Positions 1-7,167 are shown, numbered from the stretch's first letter. The stretch: DNA of 7,932 nt from Bacteroidia bacterium (GCA_025356795.1 JANXRR010000356.1:1-7932); one strand, 5' to 3'. The notes: generated by a model not told the origin, from the letters alone. Translations and numbers: made by a program.

Positions 1-27
1 TATTACCTTGTCCTATTAATTTTTTTT

Positions 28-3000
28 ATGAAAGCAATCATACCTAACGTTCATTTTAAAAATATCATGGCTGTACTTGCCGTGATACAATTTTTATCAA
101 GTTGCCAGCAAACAAAAGAGCCTATTGATACAAAAATCAAAACCCTTGACCCAACAAAGGCGGTTGAAATGGCGAGGGCTATTGAGGCTACTGTTACGCC
201 AATACTTGCCAAAGGTCTTACACTTAGCATCTGGGGAGTAGATTCGTTAGTTGCCGATCCAGTATCTATTGATATTGATGATGATGGAAAATTATATTAT
301 ACAAGAACCAATCGGCAAAAGAATTCCGAGTTTGATATTCGTGGTCATCAAGATTGGGAAATAGAATCTATTCAGTTGCAAACAATTGATGACAAACGTG
401 CTTTTTTGCACCGAAAACTGTCGCCCGAAAATAGTGAAAAAAATCAATGGCTTACTGATGTGAATGGCGATGGCTCACACGATTGGAAAGATTTAACTGT
501 TGAAAAAGAAAACATCTACAAATTGGAAGACACCAATGGCGATGGTGTGGCAGATCAATCTCAACTGATTATGGAAGACTTCCATGATGAAGTAACCGAT
601 GCAGCAGGAGGGATTTTAAAACAGGGCAATGATTTATTTGTTGATATAGGCCCTGATATGTGGAGGTTGAAAGATTCTAATGGTGATGGCTTGATTGATG
701 AGAAAACGTCAATCTCTAATGGTTATGGAATTCACATCGGTTTTGGAGGCCACGGCATGTCAGGTGTTGAAGTTGGCCCTGAAGGAAAAATTTATTGGCA
801 GATTGGCGATATTGGTTTTAATGGAACAGGTCCTGACGGAAAGAAATGGGAACATCCTAACAGTGGTGTAATCGTACGGGCTAATCCAGATGGCAGCGAC
901 TTTGAAGTGTTCGCATATGGCAATCGCAACACGCATGAATTTGTATTTGATGAATATGGAAACTTGATAAGTGAGGATAATGATGGCGACCATGCGGGTG
1001 AAAGTGAACGGCTCGTGTATGTTGTTAATGGTGCTGATATTGGTTGGCGAACCAATTGGCAGTTTGGTAAGTATCGAGATCCAAATAACAATACGTATAA
1101 GGTTTGGATGGATGAAAAATTATTTATGCCACGCTTTGACGGGCAAGCAGCCTACATAACACCTACCATCAAAAACTTTGTGAACGGCCCCACAGGCATG
1201 TTGTACAATCCAGGCACGGCCCTAAGCCCAGCATGGAAAAATACTTTCTTCGTAGTTGAGTTTGTAGGCAATCCATCGCGTTCGGGTATTCATTCATTTA
1301 AGTTAAAACCAAAAGGCGCCACCTTTGAATTGGGTGAAACCAACATGATCTTAAGTGGAGTACTTGCTACAGGCATCGACTTTGGACCCGATGGAGCCTT
1401 GTATCTAGCAGATTGGATTGAAGGATGGAATACAAAAGATTATGGACGTGTGTGGAAGCTGGATGTAGCTGAAGATAAATCTGAAGAGCGAAAGCAAACA
1501 CAAAAAATATTAAGCGCTGATTTGAAAAAATACGATGAAAATCAGTTGAGAGACTTAATGAAAAACAGTGACATGCGAGTGCGCCAAAAAGCACAGTTTG
1601 AATTGGCCACCAGGGGCGACAAAGGCCTTGCTGTTTTTAAAGAAAATAGTGAGCAAAAAGAAAATCAACTAGCGCGTGTAAATGCCATCTGGGGTATTAG
1701 TCAGATGGCTCGCAAAGAATTGAAACATGCCGCTCTTCTCCTTCCTTTGTTAAAAGACAGTGACCCTGAAATACGGGCACAAGCCGCCAAGTGGATTGGA
1801 GATGTACGTTACAAAGAAGCTGGGGAAGCCTTGATTCCATTATTGAAAGATGAATTTAGTAGGGCTCGTTTTTTTGCAGCTGAAGCACTTGGAAGAATTG
1901 CGTATGAGCCAGCGCTTAACCCTATTATTGAGTTGCTTAGAAACAACAATGATGAAGATGCTTACATCCGTCATGCGGGAAGCTTAGCGTTGGCTAGAAT
2001 AGGGAAATCAGAATCTTTAACGGCCTTATCAATTGATCCTTCTCGTGCCTTACGGATTGCAGCTGTGGTTGCCTTGAGACGAATGAGTAACAGAGGGATA
2101 GCTAATTTTCTGAAAGATGCTGATGAATACATTGTTACAGAGGCAGCGCGAGGTATTAACGATGATCTTTCTATTGTTGATGCTTTGCCTGCACTGGGCG
2201 ATGCGCTCATGGATTATCGTTTCAAAAATGAAGCACTTATTAGAAGAACCATCAATGCAAACCTGCGTGTTGGCTCAGACAAGGCCATACAAAACCTGAT
2301 CGATTATTCAACGCATGAGGGGAGTCCGCTAGCGATGAGAGCAGAGGCTATTGCCGCAATAAGCACGTGGGCCAAACCTTCGGTGCTTGACCGTGTAGAT
2401 GGAAGATACAGAGGTGTAATTAATAGAGAGCTCGCAATTGTAATGAACAAATCTGAAGATAAATTGATAAAGCTTGCAACCAACAAGGAAACCGTTATCA
2501 GGGTTAACGCAATCAAAGCAATTGGTAAACTGCAAATGGACAAAGGGTCAAAAATACTTTTTTTCCTTTTAAAAAATGATTCGCAAGCCGAAGTTAGAAC
2601 GGAGAGTTTAAAATCATTGGCATTGTTGAATGATAAACAAATTGGTGAAGCAATTACACAAGCACTTTCAGATAAAGAAAAAAGTGTGAGGGTAACGGGT
2701 CTGGATCTATTAGCAAAAATGAATCTTTCAAAAGATTTGATGGTTAAATTATTGGATGATGTAATTAGCACTCGCACTGTTGAAGAGAAACAAGCCGCTA
2801 TTATTACCCTCGGAAGTTTACCTTTGGAAAATTCAAAAACCACGCTAGAAAAATTGTTAGCCACTATGGAAGCCGGAAAACTCCCTCGGGAAACATATCT
2901 TGAATTGGCAGAAGCAATTGATAGCACTCATTTTGCGCCCTTAATAACTCGGTATAAAAATGATAACAAGAAACTCTCACCCGACTCCTTAAAGGCAGCT

Positions 3001-3444
3001 TACGAAGGAAGCTTGTTGGGTGGCGATGCCAATCGTGGTGCAGGAATTTTTTATGGTAGCCAAAAGGCACAATGTGTTCGTTGCCATTCGCTCGGAGACT
3101 ATGGTGGTAATGCTGGTCCGCGATTAAACGGAGTTGCTTCGCGATTAACCCGCGAACAAATTTTGCAATCGCTCATTGATCCTAGTGCTAGCATTGCTCC
3201 TGGCTTTGGCACTGTTTCTTTAGAATTGAGAAACGGAAAAAAAATTAACGGCATACTTCAGCAAGAAAAGCCTACAGGGTTGTTAGTAAAAATTGGAGAT
3301 AAACCTGACACATTAATTATGAACATATCCATAGTGAAGCGTACAAGTGCGGCATCAAGTATGCCACCCATGCGATTGCTACTTACTAAAAAGGAAATTC
3401 GTGATGTAGTAAGTTTCCTAGCATCGTTAAAGGATGATAAATAA
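28..3444 (+). CDS. Predicted lipoprotein: dehydrogenase-like propeller, HEAT repeats and C-terminal cytochrome c
   Basis: The 1138-aa product resembles the PVC-type heme-binding / 'membrane-bound dehydrogenase' proteins (TIGR02604 and TIGR02603 type), which are thought to oxidise sugars or related compounds outside the cytoplasm; the substrate cannot be told here. Residues 1-26 form a lipoprotein signal ending in the lipobox LSSC, so Cys26 should be lipidated. Residues about 65-480 look like a beta-propeller of the soluble glucose dehydrogenase type (repeated GPDG/GPEGKIYW-like turns, 'GIDFGPDGALYLADW' at 449-463). Three DxNGDGxxD loops (144-152, 169-177, 217-225) and an acidic DNDGD stretch near 317 suggest calcium binding. 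Residues about 500-985 are alpha-helical HEAT-like repeats. Residues about 995-1135 are a cytochrome c domain with CVRCH at 1016-1020 and a likely axial Met in SSMPPM (1111-1116). The start at 28 keeps a Lys ahead of the hydrophobic stretch; the internal ATG at 67 would remove it. Family assignment is good, enzymatic role is inference. Confidence 0.85.
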   Translation: MKAIIPNVHFKNIMAVLAVIQFLSSCQQTKEPIDTKIKTLDPTKAVEMARAIEATVTPILAKGLTLSIWGVDSLVADPVSIDIDDDGKLYYTRTNRQKNSEFDIRGHQDWEIESIQLQTIDDKRAFLHRKLSPENSEKNQWLTDVNGDGSHDWKDLTVEKENIYKLEDTNGDGVADQSQLIMEDFHDEVTDAAGGILKQGNDLFVDIGPDMWRLKDSNGDGLIDEKTSISNGYGIHIGFGGHGMSGVEVGPEGKIYWQIGDIGFNGTGPDGKKWEHPNSGVIVRANPDGSDFEVFAYGNRNTHEFVFDEYGNLISEDNDGDHAGESERLVYVVNGADIGWRTNWQFGKYRDPNNNTYKVWMDEKLFMPRFDGQAAYITPTIKNFVNGPTGMLYNPGTALSPAWKNTFFVVEFVGNPSRSGIHSFKLKPKGATFELGETNMILSGVLATGIDFGPDGALYLADWIEGWNTKDYGRVWKLDVAEDKSEERKQTQKILSADLKKYDENQLRDLMKNSDMRVRQKAQFELATRGDKGLAVFKENSEQKENQLARVNAIWGISQMARKELKHAALLLPLLKDSDPEIRAQAAKWIGDVRYKEAGEALIPLLKDEFSRARFFAAEALGRIAYEPALNPIIELLRNNNDEDAYIRHAGSLALARIGKSESLTALSIDPSRALRIAAVVALRRMSNRGIANFLKDADEYIVTEAARGINDDLSIVDALPALGDALMDYRFKNEALIRRTINANLRVGSDKAIQNLIDYSTHEGSPLAMRAEAIAAISTWAKPSVLDRVDGRYRGVINRELAIVMNKSEDKLIKLATNKETVIRVNAIKAIGKLQMDKGSKILFFLLKNDSQAEVRTESLKSLALLNDKQIGEAITQALSDKEKSVRVTGLDLLAKMNLSKDLMVKLLDDVISTRTVEEKQAAIITLGSLPLENSKTTLEKLLATMEAGKLPRETYLELAEAIDSTHFAPLITRYKNDNKKLSPDSLKAAYEGSLLGGDANRGAGIFYGSQKAQCVRCHSLGDYGGNAGPRLNGVASRLTREQILQSLIDPSASIAPGFGTVSLELRNGKKINGILQQEKPTGLLVKIGDKPDTLIMNISIVKRTSAASSMPPMRLLLTKKEIRDVVSFLASLKDDK

Positions 3445-3496
3445 AATTTATATGTTTATGCAATAGAATTGAGCATCGTATCCGAAACTTAAATAG

Positions 3497-3521
3497 TTTA
3501 ATGAAAAAATAGTTCATTAAA
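3497..3521. repeat. Perfect 9-bp inverted repeat between the lipoprotein gene and dnaX
   Basis: The arms TTTAATGAA (3497-3505) and TTCATTAAA (3513-3521) are exact reverse complements around a 7-base loop, AAAATAG. The hairpin sits 52 bp after the stop of the lipoprotein gene and 37 bp before the dnaX start. It is AT-only apart from one G:C pair, and no T run follows it on the + strand, so it is a poor intrinsic terminator. It could be an operator or an mRNA end/stability element. The repeat is seen directly; any function is a guess. Confidence 0.4.
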
Positions 3522-3558
3522 GCACCAAAAATCCATCATCCAGATTATCTTGCGCTAA

Positions 3559-4668
3559 ATGGAAAGCTTCGTTGTTTCTGCTCGTAAATATAGGCCACTC
3601 GGTTTTGAGGAAGTGGTTGGGCAAGAACATATTACCACCACACTAAAAAATGCCATCGACAATAATAAACTTGCTCAGGCACTTCTTTTCTGTGGCCCAC
3701 GTGGAGTAGGAAAAACTACTTGTGCTCGGATTGTGGCCCGTATGATCAATGGCTTCGAGGAAAGGGTAGAAGTCAATTCACTTAATATTTTTGAATTAGA
3801 TGCCGCTTCTAATAACTCCGTAGAAGACATACGAAATCTGATTGATCAAGTTCGCTACCCTCCCCAATTAGGAAAATATAAAGTCTATATTATTGACGAG
3901 GTTCACATGCTTTCCAACTCCGCCTTCAATGCTTTTTTGAAGACTTTGGAAGAGCCGCCATCCTATGCCATATTTATTTTGGCAACCACCGAAAAGCATA
4001 AAGTTATTCCAACCATTCTTTCGCGTTGTCAGATTTTCGATTTCAATAGAATTCAGGTTTCTGACATTGCAAAGCAACTCAAGAAAGTAGCCGACCGTGA
4101 ATCCATCAAAGTAGAGGAGGAGGCATTGCACTTGATTGCACAGAAAGCAGATGGCGCTTTGCGCGATGGCCTTTCCATCTTCGACCTAATGGTCACTTTC
4201 TCGTCTGGTTCACAAGTAACTTTTAAAGATGTACTGAATAATCTGCATATACTTGATTATGACTACTACTTTAAAATAACCGATGGATTGTTGGAAGAAA
4301 AAGTGACAGAGCCTCTCCTTTTGCTAGATGAAATTATACGCAAAGGTTTCGATGGTCATAATTTTATTTCTGGATTGAGTGAGCACTTTCGTAATCTGAT
4401 GGTATCGCAAGATGCACGCACCATCAGTTTGATGGAAGTACCAGAAACCACAAAGAAGAAATACCAAGAACAAGCAAGTGCGGCATCCTCATCGCTATTA
4501 TTATCGTGGCTTAACATTTCAAATCAATGCGATATTTATTATAAGGCCAGTAAAAATCAACGACTTTCCGTTGAGTTAGCATTGATGAAAATGGCTCATG
4601 TAAATTCGGTTTTGAAAGCCTCCGACACTGCTCTTGATCAAGAGGGATTAAAAAAAAAATTGAATTAG
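3559..4668 (+). CDS. dnaX: DNA polymerase III subunit gamma (zero-frame product of dnaX)
   Basis: This is the AAA+ ATPase of the DNA polymerase III clamp loader, which opens the sliding clamp and places it on primed DNA in the cytoplasm. Visible motifs are Walker A GPRGVGKT (46-53), Walker B IIDEVH (111-116), sensor 1 LATTE (141-145), the SRC motif (155-157, in ILSRCQ) and a sensor 2 region around GALRDGLSIFD (199-209); residues about 225-350 form the helical collar domain. The four-cysteine zinc module that normally sits between Walker A and the 'ELDAAS' segment is absent: only a short cysteine-free link (about residues 62-79) is present. The frame stops at 4666-4668 just after a run of ten A residues, giving 369 aa, a typical gamma form. 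The reading frame of the tau tail follows directly in the -1 frame. The ATG at 3559 starts at the conserved N-terminal segment (VSARKYRPLGFEEVVGQEH). Confidence 0.95.
   Translation: MESFVVSARKYRPLGFEEVVGQEHITTTLKNAIDNNKLAQALLFCGPRGVGKTTCARIVARMINGFEERVEVNSLNIFELDAASNNSVEDIRNLIDQVRYPPQLGKYKVYIIDEVHMLSNSAFNAFLKTLEEPPSYAIFILATTEKHKVIPTILSRCQIFDFNRIQVSDIAKQLKKVADRESIKVEEEALHLIAQKADGALRDGLSIFDLMVTFSSGSQVTFKDVLNNLHILDYDYYFKITDGLLEEKVTEPLLLLDEIIRKGFDGHNFISGLSEHFRNLMVSQDARTISLMEVPETTKKKYQEQASAASSSLLLSWLNISNQCDIYYKASKNQRLSVELALMKMAHVNSVLKASDTALDQEGLKKKLN
4641..4668 (+). promoter_or_regulatory. dnaX: Candidate programmed frameshift / transcriptional slippage site in dnaX
   Basis: Ten consecutive A residues occupy 4650-4659, read in the zero frame as TTA AAA AAA AAA TTG. 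The zero frame stops at TAG 4666-4668. The -1 frame has a TGA at 4635-4637 and is then open to 5234, so the change of frame must happen between about 4638 and 4665, and the A run lies inside this interval. Both an A AAA AAA slippery heptamer for -1 ribosomal shifting and a long homopolymer for RNA polymerase slippage (one extra A) are present. A purine stretch AGAGGGA (4641-4647) lies just upstream and resembles the internal Shine-Dalgarno stimulator of E. coli dnaX. I found no strong stem-loop downstream, only a 4-bp pairing (TCTC 4671-4674 with GAGA 4686-4689). Confidence 0.7.
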
Positions 4669-5234
4669 AATCTCCCGTCAAAAGTGAGAATATAGAACCA
4701 CCACAAGTAAAACTTGAGAGTTCGGTGGCAGCCACGGTTCCACCGGTTCAATCGACAGTTGCAAAAGAAAACTCACGGCCTAAATCCACATTCGATCTTA
4801 ACAACATCTTAAAAGCACCTATCAGAGAAGCAGAAAAAATTGCCGATGAAAAACCTGTTGGAGTTAAAAAAAATAATACAGCCTTAAGTCTAAAAGATGT
4901 TGAAAAAGTGTGGGATGATTTCACAGAGCTAAAGAAATCCCAACTGGGGGAATATAATTTGTTAAAGCGCGGCTTTGAATTGGTTGAAACCAAAATCACA
5001 ATTTCATTAACCAATCCTGTAGAAGAACCTATGCTGCAAAGCATTCGCACACAATTAACGGCCTACTTACGTGATCGATTAAACAACAGTAATATCAATG
5101 TGTTTGGAGTGTTGCAAGAAATTGAAACAAAGCGAGTGGCATATACTAGTAAAGAAAAGTTCGATTACCTAGCGGAGAAGAATCCAATTCTTTTAGAATT
5201 GAAAGAAAGACTAGGATTGGATACAGACTACTGA
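4659..5234 (+). CDS. dnaX: DnaX tau-specific C-terminal region, reached by a -1 frameshift
   Basis: This frame continues the dnaX product. If the shift occurs on the A run, 367 residues of the zero frame join 191 residues encoded here, giving a tau-like protein of about 558 aa. The first 75 or so residues are a Pro/Glu/Lys-rich linker (SPVKSE, EPPQVK, VPPVQS). The remainder is a compact domain beginning near SLKDVEKVWDDF and ending in 'AEKNPILLELKERLGLDTDY', which resembles the ends of Bacteroidetes DnaX proteins. In other bacteria the tau tail contacts the polymerase and the replicative helicase; that is family knowledge, not shown here. A GTG at 4725 could start a separate 169-aa ORF, but the open frame extends upstream to the slippery site without a proper start, so a fused product is the better reading. 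An assembly error in the A run would give the same picture. Confidence 0.8.
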   Translation: MELESPVKSENIEPPQVKLESSVAATVPPVQSTVAKENSRPKSTFDLNNILKAPIREAEKIADEKPVGVKKNNTALSLKDVEKVWDDFTELKKSQLGEYNLLKRGFELVETKITISLTNPVEEPMLQSIRTQLTAYLRDRLNNSNINVFGVLQEIETKRVAYTSKEKFDYLAEKNPILLELKERLGLDTDY

Positions 5235-5285
5235 AATTTATCCTTACAATCCTATTTTTATATCTGCACTAGCGGGTAATCATTT

Positions 5286-5304
5286 AAAGGGATAGAATCC
5301 TTTT
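5286..5304 (+). terminator. Possible intrinsic terminator after dnaX
   Basis: AAAGGGAT (5286-5293) can pair with ATCCTTTT (5297-5304) around an AGA loop, giving eight pairs with one G-T wobble. The T-rich stretch TACTTTTT follows at 5305-5312. It lies 52 bp after the dnaX stop and 60 bp before the permease start, the expected place to separate dnaX from the next operon. The stem is short and only moderately GC-rich, so strength is uncertain. Confidence 0.45.
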
Positions 5305-5320
5305 TACTTTTTCAAGTAAA
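5303..5320. repeat. Second hairpin overlapping the putative terminator
   Basis: TTTACTT (5303-5309) and AAGTAAA (5314-5320) are perfect reverse complements with a TTTC loop. The left arm shares two bases with the right arm of the hairpin at 5286-5304, so the two structures compete at their junction. It may be part of a bidirectional terminator or a mutually exclusive leader structure ahead of the permease gene; the stem is AT-rich and weak. Confidence 0.3.
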
Positions 5321-5363
5321 ATAATCCAAACCAATTCTTACCTTCACCTCAGCTTAAAACCCG

Positions 5364-6674
5364 ATGCCCATCATCATCATTTCTGTATGTATACTTTTCC
5401 TTATCGTTTTGATATCAAAATTTAAGGTTCATACTTTTCTTTCTTTTCTTATTACCTCCATTGTAGCCGGAATATTTCTAGGTATGGACCTCATCCATAT
5501 TATCACTTCAGTTCGCAATGGAATGGGGCATCTGCTTGGTTCCTTACTAATCATTATAGTTACTGGTGCTATGCTTGGAAAACTTGTAGCCGAAAGTGGA
5601 GCAGCTCAGCAAATCACTTCGGGGTTAATGAAAATTTTTGGTGTCCGATATATTCAATGGGCACTGCTCCTTACGGGTTTTGTTGTGGGAATACCACTTT
5701 TTTACAGTGTGGGTTTCGTGTTGATTGTTCCGTTAGTTTTTGTAGTTGCCTATCAAAATAAATTACCAGTAGTTTTTCTGGGAATATCAATGCTAGCGTC
5801 TCTTTCAGTTACACACGGCTTCTTGCCTCCACATCCATCACCAACAGCGTTGGTGGGTCAGTTTCATGCCGACATTGGTAAAACGCTACTGTATGGCCTT
5901 ATGATTGCCATTCCCACCGTTATTTTAGCAGGGCCAATTTTCGGCAGCACGTTAAAAAAAATCAACTCAAAACCATTGGATACTTTTAAACCATCCACTC
6001 TTTCCGATGACCAATTACCCAGTCTTTTTAATTCATTGATTTCAGCTTTACTGCCAGTAATTTTATTAGCAACAACAACCTTGCTTCAACCCCTATTGGC
6101 GGAAGGAAGTCTGAAAAAGACCCTTGTGTTCATAGGCGATCCTGATATTGTTATGCTGGTTTCTTTACTCTTTGCAAGCTTTACCTTGGGCATAAAACGC
6201 AAAATATCCCCTTCTAGACTTACCGTCATTTATGGCGATGCTGTAAAAGATATTTCATTAATATTACTCATTGTTGCAGGAGGTGGTGCCCTAAAGGAAA
6301 TTCTTGTAGATAGCGGAGTGAGTAACGAAATTGCTATCTCATTACAAAATATTAACGTTAATCCACTTGTACTAGGTTGGTTTATTGCTGCGGTAATTCG
6401 CGTAAGTATTGGCTCTGCCACGGTAGCAGGTATAACGGCCGCTGGAATTGTAGCTCCTACACTAATAATCTCTCATGCAAACCCCAACCTAATGGTACTG
6501 GCAGTAGGGGCAGGAAGCCTTATGTTTTCTCATGTAAATGACTCCGGTTTTTGGCTCTTTAAGGAATATTTTAACCTTAGTATGAAAGACACCTTCCTAT
6601 CTTGGTCGCTCATGGAAACAATTATTTCAGTATGCGGGCTAATAGGTGTATTGCTCTTACAACTATTTATATAA
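5364..6674 (+). CDS. GntP-family permease, likely for a D-hydroxy amino acid or sugar acid
   Basis: The 436-aa product is very hydrophobic along its whole length, with about 12 membrane segments, and matches the size of GntP-family proton symporters of the inner membrane. Family hallmarks are GAMLGKLVAESGAA (68-81), the HGFLPPHPSPTALV loop (151-164), RVSIGSATVAG (346-356) and GSLMFSHVNDSGFWLFKEYF (384-403). Known members carry gluconate or related sugar acids, and DsdX carries D-serine. Substrate cannot be read from the sequence, but the two genes that follow at 18 and 10 bp spacing encode a RidA-like protein and a D-threonine aldolase / D-serine dehydratase-like enzyme, so a D-serine or D-threonine type substrate is a reasonable inference. 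The ATG at 5364 gives a normal short N-terminus (MPIIIISVCI) leading straight into the first membrane helix. No clear promoter was recognised in the 129-bp gap upstream. Confidence 0.9.
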   Translation: MPIIIISVCILFLIVLISKFKVHTFLSFLITSIVAGIFLGMDLIHIITSVRNGMGHLLGSLLIIIVTGAMLGKLVAESGAAQQITSGLMKIFGVRYIQWALLLTGFVVGIPLFYSVGFVLIVPLVFVVAYQNKLPVVFLGISMLASLSVTHGFLPPHPSPTALVGQFHADIGKTLLYGLMIAIPTVILAGPIFGSTLKKINSKPLDTFKPSTLSDDQLPSLFNSLISALLPVILLATTTLLQPLLAEGSLKKTLVFIGDPDIVMLVSLLFASFTLGIKRKISPSRLTVIYGDAVKDISLILLIVAGGGALKEILVDSGVSNEIAISLQNINVNPLVLGWFIAAVIRVSIGSATVAGITAAGIVAPTLIISHANPNLMVLAVGAGSLMFSHVNDSGFWLFKEYFNLSMKDTFLSWSLMETIISVCGLIGVLLLQLFI

Positions 6675-6692
6675 TCAATAACAGTATCAACA

Positions 6693-7157
6693 ATGAACCC
6701 TGATGAGAGATTTGAAAAACTCGGACTAACCCTTCCACCCCCTCCTAAGCCATTAGGTGTTTACAAACCATTTTTAATTGATGGAAGTTATGTTTTTCTT
6801 TCTGGCCATGGAACAGTAAAAGAAGATGGAAGTTTGATAATTGGTAAGGTAGGAGTTGATTTAAATGAAGATGAAGCAAAGCTGGCCGCTCGGCAAGTTG
6901 GGTTAGCTATGTTGGCAACCATAAAAGCCAACCTAGGAAGTTTCAATAAAATAAAGAGAGTGATAAAAATTTTAGGCATGGTTAACGCTGCTGCTAATTT
7001 TGGAAGACACCCTTTTGTGATTAATGGATGCAGCGAATTGTTTGCAGAAATTTGGGGAAGTGATAATGGAGTTGGGGTAAGAAGTGCTGTTGGCATGGGA
7101 TCTTTGCCTGATAACATTCCAGTAGAGATAGAGGCAATGTTTCAGCTTCAGCTATAA
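6693..7157 (+). CDS. RidA/YjgF-fold protein of the long (about 150 aa) subfamily, lacking the catalytic Arg
   Basis: This 154-aa protein has the chorismate-mutase-like fold of the RidA / YER057c / UK114 family. Family features seen are VFLSGHG (34-40), a long central helix region and the C-terminal RSAVGMGSLPDNIPVEIEA segment (130-148). It is longer than classical RidA (about 128 aa) and starts with a Pro-rich N-terminal extension (LTLPPPPKP, 12-20), like the longer YER057c-like subgroup. Classical RidA deaminates reactive enamines/imines such as 2-aminoacrylate formed by PLP dehydratases, using Arg105 (E. coli) in 'ARLPKD'. Aligned without gaps, the equivalent position here is Ser137 (GSLPDN), so imine deaminase activity should not be assumed. 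It sits 18 bp after the permease and 10 bp before the PLP enzyme, which suggests a role in the same pathway. Confidence 0.88.
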   Translation: MNPDERFEKLGLTLPPPPKPLGVYKPFLIDGSYVFLSGHGTVKEDGSLIIGKVGVDLNEDEAKLAARQVGLAMLATIKANLGSFNKIKRVIKILGMVNAAANFGRHPFVINGCSELFAEIWGSDNGVGVRSAVGMGSLPDNIPVEIEAMFQLQL

Positions 7158-7167
7158 TTTATTACGC

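Noticed and set aside
2304..2927. A 207-codon open frame on the minus strand inside the lipoprotein gene.
   Set aside because: It is fully antisense to the well-supported HEAT-repeat region, its translation is Ser/Ile/Leu-rich with no recognisable motif, and it fits an antisense shadow of a long real gene.
3451..3458. TATGTTTA as a Bacteroidetes-type -7 element (TAnnTTTG) for dnaX.
   Set aside because: It lacks the final G and has no convincing TTTG/TTG -33 element at the right distance; in AT-rich DNA such a partial match is expected by chance.
4671..4689. A stem-loop downstream of the dnaX slippery site as a frameshift stimulator.
   Set aside because: Only four pairs (TCTC with GAGA) can form across an 11-base loop, too weak to support a claim.
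4866..4873. A second A8 run within the tau tail as a further slippage site.
   Set aside because: The coding frame continues unchanged on both sides (KKNNTALS), and similar A8 runs occur at 5954-5961 and 7240-7247 in intact genes.
4725..5234. An independent 169-aa gene starting at GTG 4725.
   Set aside because: The frame is open upstream to the A10 run, the encoded protein is the DnaX C-terminal tail, and the GTG falls in a low-complexity linker; a frameshifted continuation of dnaX explains it better.
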